Positions 46,560-57,808 of a stretch of DNA of 64,000 nucleotides are shown piece by piece. The stretch comes from Trichobilharzia regenti (lineage: Eukaryota > Platyhelminthes > Trematoda > Strigeidida > Schistosomatidae), in assembly GCA_944472135.2 (NCBI GenBank), contig OX235263.1:30309379-30373378 (forward strand), given 5' to 3'. How positions within the stretch are numbered: the first letter of the stretch is position 1; each line of letters opens with the position of its first letter. The position numbers and the translations under genes were made by a program. Below the pieces are notes generated by a model. It ran no database searches and was not told the origin of the DNA. It worked only from the letters and a program-made list of their open reading frames with translations.

Positions 46560-48075
46560 TTGTGAGCCTCAGTATTATTATTGTTCCCTTGGGTTCCTGG
46601 TGGAACATAGGGCTTCAACTGCACGTCTCCACTTCCTTCTGTCTTCCTTCTGCTTTACTTTTCACCTGCATCCATGTTAGTCCATACTCTTTCAACTCCT
46701 CTTCACACGATCTCCTCCATGTCACCCTTGCACTGACGTCCTACTTGTGGCTTCCTTTTCGGCCTGGTTCCACTGGAGCAATGGTCTGACGCGCGCGCGA
46801 TGTCACCAGCTGGCCTCCTGAGCGAGTGTCCAATCCATCCATCTCCCTTTCTCCTGCATATTTTTTGGTTGGCGATTGGTTCTTGTTTTATTTGCTTGTG
46901 CGCATAGTTTCTTGTTGTTGATTCTTTCCGGCCCGGCCATCTGATCTTCAGTATAGAGCCAGCGAAGACAGTTGCTGGTTGATGAAGGTCTGCAACAGGC
47001 TGTTGGAAATATTCTTTGTGACCCGCCCACCAAGTTTCTCATCTGTATAGAAGAACTGACTGACTTGACGTTGTTTGTATGGAAAATCCGACTGGATTTT
47101 GTTGTTGTTGTTGGCTGAGTGACGAAGATTTCCAGATTGGTTTCAGGTTGATGAATGTGCTTCTCGCCTTCCCGATTCTCGCTCTATTTCACATACTCGT
47201 CCGTTGCGGCTGCCTGTAGTTGAGACAATGCTCCCTAGATAAGTGAATGAATGAAGTAACCTCTTTCAAATCCCTCCCGTTGATGGTGATTGGCGCTGGA
47301 TGTTGTGTTGTTGTTGTTGTTTGGTTATTTTCATCACCTCCGTGTTGTCTATGTTCACTTGGAGTCCTGTCTTCGCCGGCTGCTTCTTCGACCAGTTTGT
47401 CGGTTTTCGCTTGTAAGTCTTAGATTGTGTGTGACACGAAGCATAAATCATCCACGCGCGAAATCCAGGTCTTCTAGGTTCTTCACGTCGGTCCAGGATA
47501 TCCATGTCTTCTCGTTTCCAACTGTCTGACGCATAATCCAGTCCATCACAATTAGGAATATCATTGGTGATAGTAGGCACCCTTGTCTGACTCCTGTGTT
47601 TACTCCAAACGCCTCGCTGAGTTTTCCGTTGTGGATCACTTGACATGTGCCGTTGTCGTATAGCCGTTGAATAAGGTTGATGAATATTCGGGGTACGCCG
47701 TAGTATTCGAGTAGTTTGCAAATTACTTCACGGTCAACGCTGTCGAAGGCCTTTTCAAAGTCTATAAAGTTGAGGTAGAGGTTTGATTGCCATTCCATGC
47801 TTTGTTCGATGATGATGCATAGAGTTGCAATTTGGTCAGTACATGATTTGCCTTTCCTGAATCCAGCTTGTTCTGGTCGGAGTTCTGCATCCAGTGCGTC
47901 TTTTATTCTCTTCAGGATGATGCTACTCATGATTTTACTTAGGGTCGACGGGAGCATGATTCCTCGCCAGTTCTTGCAGAGTCCTAAGTCGCCCTTCTTT
48001 GGTAGTTTTACGAGGTAACCTTTCTTCAGTAATTCAAGAATATTGTAGGCACTTATTTCTCCAGCTGAATCACTT
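46560..48075 (-). mobile_element. RTE (SR2-like) retrotransposon, longest copy in the window
   Basis: 5'-truncated element on the minus strand carrying most of the reverse transcriptase, the C-terminal region and the 3' tail (reverse of CCCTATGTTCCACCAGGAAC) beside ATTATTATT. It broke off at the RT N-terminus near 48070. Confidence 0.85.
47448..48075 (-). pseudogene. RTE reverse transcriptase, N-terminal and middle part
   Basis: One long open frame with LPKKGDLGLCKNWRGIMLPS, AELRPEQAGFRKGKSCTDQI, LNFIDFEKAFDSVDREVICK (motif A), NTGVRQGCLLSPMIFLIVMD (motif B). It runs into a frameshift at the catalytic YADD site (NLEDLDFARG then stop). The following segment resumes in another frame with QTVGNEK and the tail region. 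Not active. Confidence 0.87.
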
Positions 48076-49109
48076 GTTTTGATTTCACACCTATTACTCA
48101 CTAGTAATATTCACACATCCGATTAAGTGATCATAAAGAAGTGTAGGATTGTCTCTGAACTAATTGATAACTGATATGTAACAAACTACCAGATATGAGC
48201 AATTAACCTATCTTAATGAATGGGTACAGACATATTCACATAAAATCTGAGAACATTAAAATTTGTCCGCAGGCACATAAAGAGTTCACTCAATGATGAT
48301 CTTTTTCGGTGAAATCTAGACAGCTGACAAGGAACTGCTAAGATTAATCAGAGATGGCAGGTCTATAAAATTAGGTGTTAGCAAGCTCATAACCAAGAAG
48401 AATCACCGAGTGATTCAGTCGTAACGGAGAGGATTTTAATGATGACCTGAACAGTCTAAAAAATAGTTCATGTCATCTCTAACTACTCTTTGCTCGCTCA
48501 TCATTCACTTTCAGCATGGATGTCAGAATGACATACTTCATGATACTTGCAGAATTCAATCTGTATGTAGCAGTAAATGCGAGAGAACAGCACGATTTGA
48601 GCAGCTTAATAATTAATGGCCAAACTGATTAAGATTTTAACGTGAAACAAGCATCATTCTAACTAATCGGTTCTAATCATTAATTGTCCTCAATGCGATA
48701 ATCACAAAAGTATTAATCTCATAAAAAATGAAATCTTATTATTCGTAGTTACAGGACTCTCAGCTACACACAAGAAGTAACCGACTCCAAAAACCGGAAT
48801 TAAATCGTACCTGATTTTTATTATCTTGGTCAGATACTCATTTTCCATCAGGTTATAAAACACAATCAGACCTACTGAGCTCAATATCAATTAAATTTCG
48901 TAACCCGAAAGTGACATTTTCATCTGCCGACAAAGAAACATTATAAAAACGTTTTCCCACTGAAACGGACACACAAAAGGCTGTTGCTTGAATATGATAA
49001 GTCAAATTATTTATCTTCATAGAATAGTTGGACATATTTATTTCTCGAAACGAATTTAAAACAAACAACAAGTGTTAATAAAATATGTTATTTGTTTCAT
49101 TGAATTATT
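48076..49109. other. Intron, no feature recognised
   Basis: AT-rich; nothing assigned. Confidence 0.55.
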
Positions 49110-49525
49110 ATTATATCCTTTAATTCCTAGAGGAACATAGGGCTTCAGCCACGCGTCTCCATTGCCTTCGGTTTTCTGACAACTTTTCACCCCGCTCCAA
49201 GTCTGCCCACATTCTTTCATTTCCTCTTCCTTCACATGACCTCCTCCAAGTCACCCCACCCTTGCACTGACGACCAACTCGCCGCCCGCTTCCCTTTCGG
49301 GTTCCACTCGAGCAATGGCTTGTCTAGTGATGTCACTTGATGGTTTGTTTTCTCAGCGTATGGCCAATCCATCTCCATTTCTTCCTGCCTGTTTGTTTCA
49401 CAATAGGTTCCTGTTGGGTTGGTTCGCTCGTTGCCAGAGATCCTTGTTGCTCATCTTTTCTGGCCAGCCATCTGATCTTGAGTAGTATTGAGCGAAGACA
49501 GCTGTTAATGAAGATGTGAAGTTTG
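49110..49525 (-). mobile_element. RTE (SR2-like) 3' end
   Basis: Almost identical over about 400 bp to 36545-36950, including the tail (reverse of TTCCTCTAGGAATTAAAGGA) and the segment encoding WADLERGEKLSENRRQ-like C-terminal residues. 5'-truncated. Confidence 0.82.
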
Positions 49526-50394
49526 TTTGAATGGCTGGGTCAAACATATCATCTTCCTTTTTCACTCGAATGTATGAAAGTCTCTCACTGAGCATTTGAC
49601 TTTGCATGGATGAATCGCCTCTCAGAAGATTTGATAGATGATTTAGAGCATATAGATGAGGTGATCACGTTGGATGTAGATAGTGTGACAAGATATTTAA
49701 TTCTTTCAAATTTTTTTAATTAAGAATTTTAAAGTGTTTGTTATGCATTTTTCAACCCATCTCAGAATGATACTTAAGGACTGTTGTGTATGAATACCCT
49801 TTTTGGCTATGCAACGAATTAATCTGGCCAGCTGCGTTAACCACTTAAAAAATCTGAGAGATGATATCAATAGTAGCGGGTCAGTGTGTGAAGAAATTGT
49901 GGAGGCTTACTTAGCTTTTATCTGACCGCAATGCTTATGGACTAGGCATGACACTGACCGTCCATTTACGGTTCTGTGAACCTTGTGTACTAGTGGTTTA
50001 TTCTAACTGTTTGGTTGAAAGACATGGATGTTAGAATTAAAAGACATTCAAATATTTCAAGCATTTGATTACTACTGTTTACGTAGTACCGCCTGCTTCG
50101 GTATAACCACTACATGAGTCATTAATTGTTCAGAACTAAAAGCCTCGAGTAAGAAAGATTATTTATTTGAAGAGAACACAAGTATTTCCTAATATTATCT
50201 ACTTTATATTCACACATGAGAAATGTTAGCAGTAGATCATGTATCGATAAGGTTGTTATTCATGATCTTACAGTTGACTTTTTTCAATAATTATTTCCAC
50301 AAAATAATTTCGAAGACAAGTTAGGGTGCAGCAGGTCGGGTGTGAGGACAAATACTCGCCGAAGACATTGACTAGCGGTCGCTCTATGTCATGA
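49526..50394. other. Intron, no feature recognised
   Basis: Nothing assigned. Confidence 0.5.
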
Positions 50395-50612
50395 AGTGGC
50401 AGAAGTTAGAATTCATGGGCCATTGGATCGGGTCCCAGTGGCTTAATGGTCTAGGAGCTCGCCTTGTAACCAGAAGGTCATAGGTTCGAACCCTGGTGGT
50501 GGGTGCGTACTGTGAAGAGTCCCAAACCAGGACGAAACAACTGTCCAGTACTCCTCGCTGGTTTTCCAATAGTTCTCTAACTAATGTCAGCTCATGATGA
50601 AATCCTGTAACA
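50395..50612 (+). repeat. Hammerhead SINE (Sm-alpha-like), near full length
   Basis: Box A region CAGTGGCTTAATGGTCTAGG, box B GGTTCGAACCC and hammerhead (50501-50554) with stem I GTACTG/CAGTAC, core TGAAGA missing its first base, stem II GTCC/GGAC, GAAACAACTGTC. Ends GATGAAATCCTGTAA. Confidence 0.83.
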
Positions 50613-50861
50613 AATTATTCGTTGGATATTGATTAATAATAGGGATACAATGTAAGCGAAACTTCATTTGAACTAACCGGTATGAACCAGAATCAAAGTA
50701 CGTAAGAATATAGCTTGTATTACATTATAATTTCTCTTGGATGAAAGTAAGATGTATACAAATTAGCAATGTAAATCTAACAGCTTTTCTCAACTTCATT
50801 TGAGAACTAGAGGCATGAAATCTCAGTCATATTAATTAATTGCATAAAAAACTAAGATTAC

Positions 50862-51695
50862 CTGTCGATAAGCAATGTTTAACATATGCGTTAAACATGC
50901 AGTCATTCTATACGGAGAATTTGAAATTTGTTTCTTTGTTTGTTGTTGACTTGGTAAATCGTGGATAATTGGTGTCTCAGACTCATTTGACTGTTTTACT
51001 TCTTTTTCTACGGTGAGCTTACGTTGATTTAATTTATTCTGTGTACTCTCATCACCTTTACTGTCTGTTGATTGGTCACACTTGTCAGAATTATCTTCAT
51101 GAGTTACTGATAATGAAGTGGTAGGCCGACTGCTGGACTCTGTTGGTGGAATACGTTTTGAACGATTCTGTTTACTTGTTTTACGTAGATTGATAGATGT
51201 AAATGGCTTAGAGGTGTTTTTGTCTTCTATAATACTTGATAATAAACTTTTAGTTTCATCTAATGTTGGATCTTCATCACCCTCTGTATAATCATTTTCA
51301 TCAACTAAAAATTGATTCCCAGTGGATACAGGATTTCTATCCAAATATTCATAGTAATCATCACCTCTTGAATGACTAAATTCTTCTGAGAAGACATCAC
51401 TTTCATTTCCATCGTGTAAATGATCCTCACCACCAATATCATCATCTTCATCATGCAGTGTTTTCTCTGATAAAATCCCGTGCTCATTTAACCAGTCAGC
51501 TTCACTAACTGTATTCTGTCCGAGTGAATCATCCTCTGCTTCTGAATCTGTATAGTCAACATTATCATTATCATCTTCATCATCATATTCTTCACTAGAA
51601 GGTAATAATAATTCTAAGTACAAAGAGGCTACACCAGCTGCAAACATTGTGAGAAGTTCTTTCATAGGGATTGGAACCTCTACAATTGTCAAGAT
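50862..51695 (-). CDS. UNC79: UNC79 coding exon 6 of window (conserved start, long acidic linker)
   Basis: The largest exon, 834 nt, phase 0 at both ends, TTTTAG acceptor and GTAATC donor. The first 28 residues (ILTIVEVPIPMKELLTMFAA and following) continue the conserved helix that ends the previous exon. A linker of roughly 230 residues follows that is rich in Asp, Glu and Ser, with runs such as EEYDDEDDNDNVDYTDSEAE and a later basic KTSKQNRSKRIP patch, so it is probably disordered. The last 15-20 residues (MTACLTHMLNIAYRQ) return to the conserved helical core. The linker is longer and more acidic than the vertebrate region I recall at this place, which is richer in Ser, Pro and Arg. Confidence 0.9.
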
Positions 51696-51902
51696 CTAAA
51701 AATAAAGGAACACAATTGAACATATTTAAATATTGTGCCGTAGTAGAATAATGTGTTACTTTTTCATGAAAAATGCCAGTAAATAAATGTGAACCACTTA
51801 ACAGCTGAATAATCAGTCGCCGTAGATACCGAGATCTAAACCATTAACTGTTCAATCTTATTATTGTTATAAGAATTCGCAACACTAGAGAACTTCGTAG
51901 AG

Positions 51903-52135
51903 CATCGGTGGCGCAGTGGTTAGGACGCTCGCCGACCATGCATATAGTCCGGGGTTCGATTCCCGGCCACAGACTCACTCCTTTACCTCGCTAAACCAGA
52001 ATTAAATCTGGTAAAGAGGAAAGGTTGGGCATGGAGCTAGTAACCCCATCCTGTAAAAATTAACACTGCTACAGAAATTTCAAGCTTCTGGCTTGAAGCC
52101 CTATGTTCCACTGGGAACGTGAAGGAATAAAAAAA
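51903..52135 (+). repeat. tRNA-derived SINE, family 2 (well preserved)
   Basis: Box A GGTGGCGCAGTGGTTAGGAC, box B GGGGTTCGATTCCC, body CCCCATCCTGTAAAAATTAA, then CCCTATGTTCCACTGGGAAC, GTGAAGGAATAAA and an A-rich tail. Faces a minus copy at 52672-52915. Confidence 0.82.
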
Positions 52136-52390
52136 GAGAACTTCGTAGCAATAAGTGCACTTCTTTAGGTATCATTTATAAAAAAATTGCCTAGTTGTAT
52201 CAAAAAGAGTAGGAAAAACTGTTTTATGAAGGATGATTAAACTTGGAAAAGTCATTTCAAGGACAATACATATTCAACTGAGAACTTTCTTTTTGAAAGT
52301 TATGCAAATACACAATTAGTGAGAAAAAACTTCTACTTATTTGTTTAGTTAGGCAGTAAATTGTTATAACAGATGACTAATCTTTGGCAT

Positions 52391-52601
52391 TATAGATAAG
52401 GTTTTATTTTGATAAATCGCACAGTGTTTACAGTTATATGAACTGATGACGTTTCGAGCACAAACTATTGCTCATAATCATATCAAGCTACTCACACAAC
52501 TTTGATCTCTCATTTATATACATATGTGGAAACGTGGAAACGTCATCAGTTCATATAACTGTAAACACTGTGCGATTTATCAAAATAAAACCTTATCTAT
52601 A
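52391..52601. repeat. Perfect 65-bp inverted repeat with PLE lineage E termini
   Basis: 52391-52455 and 52537-52601 are exact inverse copies (TATAGATAAGGTTTTATTTT ... GATGACGTTTC) with an 81-bp loop. The loop starts GAGCACAAACTATTGCTCAT and the arms contain the GATGACGTTTCGA signature seen at the end of copy E, so this is probably a PLE remnant made only of its termini. Confidence 0.8.
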
Positions 52602-52671
52602 ATGGAATTATACTCTACCACAGTGCCCAAGTTTTATACTTATATCAATAATCTTTGGCATTCGTGAACTC

Positions 52672-52915
52672 AACAATTTTTTTCCCTTCACGTTCCCCAG
52701 TGGAACATAGGGCTTCAAGCTAGTGGCTTGAAGTTTCTGTAGCAGTGTTTAATTTTACAAAATGGGGTTGCTAGCCTCATGCCCAACCTTTCCTCTTTAC
52801 CAGGATTATTTCTGGCTCAGCGAGGTAAAGGAGTGCATCTGTGGCCGGGGATCGAACCCTGGACCATGTGCATGGTCGGCGAGCGTCCTAACCGCTATGC
52901 CACCGACGCGGACTC
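52672..52915 (-). repeat. tRNA-derived SINE, family 2
   Basis: Minus copy with tail GTTCCACTGGGGAACGTGAA, box B GGGTTCGATCCCC and box A GGTGGCATAGCGGTTAGGAC. Inverted relative to the copy at 51903. Confidence 0.8.
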
Positions 52916-53644
52916 AACAATACACTTCCCAAAATAAAAAGAACAGAAATTCTATATATACTTCTCATATATCACTGAGGTTTCTTTTTCTGTTTTGACA
53001 CCCGTTTCTTCTAAGTTCAGTTTAAATAAAAGTTTAAACTGTTGTACAGATGAGCTATTACCTTGTTGCTTTTGTGGCTTACAATTAACTTTATAATGTC
53101 TACATGCAGTTACAATAGTGTGCAGCATTCACCAGATCTGTTCATCAGCACAATAATACAGATATCTTGGAAATACGTGATCGTCTTTTACTCCTGAGCT
53201 TTAGTAGCCTTAGAAAAAACATTATGTATGATTTTTTTTTACCGAATATTTCATTGTTTCGAAACATTTTGTGACAAAAACAAACCGAAAAAAGAAAACA
53301 CAAACTGCTTGACAAAACGTCAAACAGGTACATGCATTGCTTAAGTCAGGATCATTTGGGAGTCTTATATAAATCCTTTAAAGACCAAGTTCTTCTTAAG
53401 TAATTATGAGACCTGAATGCTTTGCAGTATATTCATTTAATCTGAATTCTCAAATTAGATTTATGCTTATTGTTCAACCAGTGGGCTTGACTACCTTTAT
53501 GTCTACTACACTGATTATTATATTTAGAAGATTTTTCTGTTGTCGTTGTTGACACTGTGTCAGCTGACATAAATGTGTACACATCATATATGCCGGCAGA
53601 AAAATACCACAAACGGAGTATTGCGCCTGTACAAAGATTAGGTT
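52916..53644. other. Intron, no feature recognised
   Basis: Nothing assigned. Confidence 0.5.
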
Positions 53645-53945
53645 TTATTATTATTATTGTTCCCTTGGGTTCCTGGTGGAACATAGGGCTTCAACTGCAC
53701 GTCTCCACTTCCTTCTGTCTTCCTTCTGCTTTACTTTTCACCTGCATCCATGTTAGTCCATACTCTTTCAACTCCTCTTCACACGATCTCCTCCATGTCA
53801 CCGTTGCACCGATGACCCACTCGCCGCTTCCCTTTCGGCCTAGTTCCACTGGAGCAATGGTCTGACGCGCGCGCGATATCAACCAGTGGCCTCTTCAGCG
53901 AGTGTCCAATCCATCCATCTCCACTTTCTCCTGCATATTTTAGAT
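53645..53945 (-). mobile_element. RTE (SR2-like) 3' end
   Basis: Nearly identical to 46562-46860. Encodes CEEELKEYGLTWMQVKSKAE on the minus strand and ends at the tail beside ATTATTATT. Its 3' end on the minus strand lies at 53645; 5' truncated near 53945. Confidence 0.8.
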
Positions 53946-54047
53946 AAGTCAAAAGGCTTGGATTTATAACAAGGCTAATATCAATGTAAGAAAATTATTG
54001 AATATACATCTGAATGAATTAGTATATGATGTATGCCAAATTATTAC

Positions 54048-54171
54048 CTCCAACCAACTTAAAGCTTGATCTTGTACGCTGACTGGAGTATTAAAGAAAC
54101 GTTCACTGGCAAAATGATAAACTTTTTGTGGAAGAAAAGGAAACGGTCCAGCAGTAGCATCAAAAATTTTT
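54048..54171 (-). CDS. UNC79: UNC79 coding exon 5 of window
   Basis: A 124-nt exon, AATAG acceptor and GTAATA donor, phase 2 in and phase 0 out. It encodes KKIFDATAGPFPF, then VYHFASERFFNTPVSVQDQA and LSWLE. The vertebrate block has the same spacing, ending in VQEQALLWL. The reading frame runs on into the intron but loses homology at the donor. Confidence 0.9.
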
Positions 54172-54737
54172 CTATTGAAATTTTTAAAAAAAAGAATAAA
54201 ATAGTGGATTGGATTAATTATAAAGTAAAGTAAAGAAATAATTGATATTTCTAAAAAAGAAAACATTTTAACAATTAATTTCATAAGTCAATGTACGTAT
54301 TTATGTGATAAAAGTTATAAGGGGTAGAGTTGAAGTGGATAAATTACAAAAATATTAAAGATTGTTTTATGACGAAAATGTCAAGTGTTGTCTAAACATT
54401 TTGAAAATTAGGAGTACGATTACAATAAGAATGAAGATGTGAAGTGAAGTGGAAAGAATTCAAGTGGTAAAATAAAATAAAAACTAGATTTCATAAGAGT
54501 GGTGATATCAAATACATATGATGATACTTATTTGCATGAAATCCGTGCTGGAGAAAAAACAACAGAATAACTTAACTTAATTTGTATTACAATTAGACTC
54601 TAAAATTGCAATGCTTATTTTTATATTATTTTATTTATTATTTTCGATTAAAGCTCGATTCGACACCGTAGTTTTGATACAAGTATGGCATTTTCAACAT
54701 GTGATATCGGTTGTCCAATTTTACAGGCCGACCATTG
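54172..54737. other. Intron, no feature recognised
   Basis: AT-rich; nothing assigned. Confidence 0.5.
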
Positions 54738-54824
54738 ATATCGGGTGTGCGTCGGCAGGGGATCGAACCTCGGACCATGTGCACGATCGGCGAGAGTCCT
54801 AACCGCTGTGCCACTGACGCATAG
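54738..54824 (-). repeat. tRNA-derived SINE, family 2, head only
   Basis: Minus strand GCGTCAGTGGCACAGCGGTT (box A), then CGAGGTTCGATCCCC (box B). The body and tail are lost. Confidence 0.75.
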
Positions 54825-54850
54825 ACTACAAGAGCGTAAGTGATCTTAGC

Positions 54851-55747
54851 CTTTCAAAAGAATGGATACTGAACAAAGAGTACTCTTTTCGATAAATTCA
54901 TCATCAGGCTCTACATTTATACATACATTATAGTGAATGAATGAGTTAGTGTTATGAACAACATTGATGCTGTTTAAATAACATCAAATCAATAATATTG
55001 ATAGATTACAGCTGAAACGCATCAACATAGAATAAGCTGAATGTCAGAAGAATTAGGAAATATAATAGTACAAATTCAAAGAACTTTTACTGCTGGCAAA
55101 CTACACGTCTTATTCTCTACACGACCGATGTAGATGAAGTACCTAGACTAGCCACTTCTAATTGTATCTACCAATTCAAATGCATTTTTGGAGCCAGTTA
55201 TATTGCCCGTTGCTCTAGGAACTTGATTTTTCGTGCTCGAGAACACCCCACAGTATGGCTAAGTAAAGGTGTAGTGAAAACTATTAACAGCTCGATATAG
55301 GAACATCTGGTGCAAACAGGCCACAAAGCCAGCGTAGATGAATCCTTCTCTATATTATATCAGGTGCCAAATAAATTACCAAAAACATCGAAGCACCGCA
55401 GGCTCCAAACAGCAGAGACTATTGCGATTCACCTCAAACAACCAGCACTCTGTGTCCAAAAGAAGCAAGTCCAGCCAGCCCCTACTATTTCCCTGGCCTT
55501 CAGTAGAAACTATAAACTCACGAATTTGTACTATTATATTTCCTAATTCTTCTGACATTCAGCTTATTCTATGTTGATGCGTTTCAGCTGTAATCTATCA
55601 ATATTATTGATTTGATGTTATTTAAACAGCATCAATGTTGTTCATAACACTAACTCATTCATTCACTATAATGTATGTATAAATGTAGAGCCTGATGATG
55701 AATTTATCGAAAAGAGTACTCTTTGTTCAGTGTCCATTGTTTTGAAG
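54851..55747 (+). mobile_element. PLE copy H: GIY-YIG fragment with 226-bp inverted repeats
   Basis: Arms 54851-55077 and 55522-55747 are near-perfect inverse copies except for mismatches in the outermost 30 bp. The middle holds only the last part of the PLE ORF. The cleanest example of the inverted-terminus layout here. Confidence 0.87.
55140..55545 (+). pseudogene. PLE GIY-YIG C-terminal fragment of copy H
   Basis: SNCIYQFKCIFGASYIARCS keeps the GIY-YIG spacing although YIGR has become YIAR. HLVQTGHKASVDESFSILYQ, LQTAETIAIHLKQPALCVQK follow. The frame stays open to the start of the right arm. Confidence 0.78.
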
Positions 55748-56539
55748 ATCTTAGATTTATTGCTACACTTTAGGAATTAGTCGATAGCTGGTACAAAAAG
55801 AACTATTCATTTATAATAGGCTTGGAAGCAGATTCTAGTCGTTCTGAAGTGCTGACAACAAGACTTTAGTAAACCAATAAGATACAGTAGGAAGATGATA
55901 TAATTATTTGCAAGATAGTATTTAGAAATGCGTTGAATAACTGGAGAAAGATAAGTTCTTTGAGGAAATTACATACAAAGCAGTAGTAGTAGTAGTAATA
56001 ATAATAATAGTTGGAAACCGATTACACAATTAGGTAGTAAGTGGGAAAAGTTGTTACTGCGGTAAACTGTGATTAATCGCAGTTTCCTTTCTTTCGATTT
56101 CCAAAGAAAACCATGGTGAAATCTCCCCACGAATTATGTTATTCACGGATTAATTTTCAGATTGCGATTTTGATAAAGTGTATTACCAACTAACCCAAGT
56201 AGGTAGCCAGTATTAGGATTGTTTGAAGTGATTAAGCTCTTTGTTTTGAGTCAAAACGGAGAACATTGCTGATGAGCTCTCCCCCACACAAATGAAACAG
56301 TCACCCTGTGCTTAAGTCGCTTCTATCTGGTAAGCAAGCTCTACTGGTTGATGTGAATGCTATCCAAATACTCATATCAGTCAGTTAGTAGTATATAGCA
56401 TAATGCACTTATAGTGGCCTTGATTTCTCTTTTCTTGGGGCGTACAGTTTTCTGATGGTTAATGTATTCAGTAAAAATATTGAGTAAGGTTTGACATAAT
56501 TTTACTGATAAGTGTCTTGAAATTTTCAAAGTCACTCAC
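55748..56539. other. Intron; short (TAG)n/(TAA)n run
   Basis: A trinucleotide run at about 55980-56010; otherwise nothing assigned. Confidence 0.5.
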
Positions 56540-56628
56540 TTGAGTAGAATTTCTAACTCCGGATAATCCATGCGAGACACTTCAGTGCGTATTGACTCTA
56601 ACCAGTACGGCATGACAAAGTCCCATGT
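56540..56628 (-). CDS. UNC79: UNC79 coding exon 4 of window
   Basis: An 89-nt exon, TTTCAG acceptor and GTGAGT donor. It reads TWDFVMPYWLESIRTEVSRM then DYPELEILL and leaves two bases of a Lys codon. The segment M[PE].WLE[SA]IRTEV is nearly identical to vertebrate UNC79. Confidence 0.92.
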
Positions 56629-57544
56629 CTGAAATAGGGATATTAAATATTAAATGTATATACTGTTCAAAAGTATACATGACGCTCAAATAGCCTACTG
56701 TATATTTTATTTTATCTATATAAATAAATTTCATTTTAAAATCACAATAAAACAGTCAAATAAGATTTCTTATCATTTCCAAGTTACTTCCTCGTAAATA
56801 GTAATCCGAAAGAATCGAGTGCATCAGTTCAAGCATTCAAGGCTAGCGTGTCACTAACATCCTTGTTGTGTAACAGGAGAACATGATCTATTCTGTTCTT
56901 CCTCATGCCTCACTTAATATACAATTATGTTACGACTAATATATGTTTTATTTCTTAACAAACTTTTGTGATAAGGCCAGAAAATTATCATAAATTCTTT
57001 TTTGTTATGTGCTAACACAGTAGTGTCTCATTTCATTAGAAACTTAGACTTGGCAATCTTGCTTAGTTTCCTGGTTTTTCAGTGTATTAGCAGATCTCAA
57101 GCCCTGAAAAAGACAAAAGATTGAACTAGAGGCTAGCAACCTTATTCCAGAAAATTAACCGAATTGCTACAGAAACTTCAGAGAAAAATCAATTTATTCT
57201 TCTCTGGAATAAGGGCTGACTAATGACGCTGGTTGGTGAGAGCCTACTGGAACCATTCAACTGATGTGTCTTCTTTTGATGAGTAAAAAGAAAGGCGCAG
57301 AAATATCAAATGTCCACGCGATATTTGAGATTGGCTGGTAAGGCTTCTCAGATCCCAAAAGAAATGATAATGTATAGAAGTTATAAATGCCCATGAGAGC
57401 AGATGAGTCGGAAGTAGACTCTTCAAGTCGTTCAGTGAACTACAAGTAATCTTCTCTGCTTATTCAGACAGTAAGCACGAGCACACTGAGAGAGTGCCCA
57501 TCATGATATTATCAACAGTATGAAAAGCTTCAGTACGATGGGAA
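56629..57544. other. Intron, no feature recognised
   Basis: Nothing assigned. Confidence 0.5.
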
Positions 57545-57808
57545 CGAATCTCCTCCGGGATCATGAAATGGAGATAGACTGGACATGCGATGAGGATATC
57601 ATTGGGTAATACTACAGGCCATACTTTACAGTGGAAGCGGAATGGGAAGCAGAGAGTTGGACAAGGGAGAAATTGTGAGAAGAGGAAATGTAAGCTAGTG
57701 GGCGACCGTGGAGCCAGATTCGAAAAATACCACAGAGAACAGAATGGAGTGGAGATATGCTACTGAAATCCTGTTTCACTCAGAACCCAAGGGATGAATA
57801 ATAATAAT
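57545..57808 (+). mobile_element. RTE (SR2-like) 3' end, old
   Basis: Diverged copy of the C-terminal segment (ATGAAATGGAGATAGACTGG, GGAGAAATTGTGAGAAGAGG) and tail CCTGTTTCACTCAGAACCCA followed by ATAATAATA. Confidence 0.65.

Noticed and set aside
51903..51975. tRNA gene
   Set aside because: Box A and box B spacing is tRNA-like but no acceptor stem or anticodon arm closes, and the sequence continues into a SINE body and tail. The same applies to the other SINE heads.
55695..55735. Hammerhead in the termini of PLE copies G and H
   Set aside because: CTGATGA and GAAAAGAG are present in order, but stem II lacks a G-C closing pair and no stem I can be formed with the flanks.
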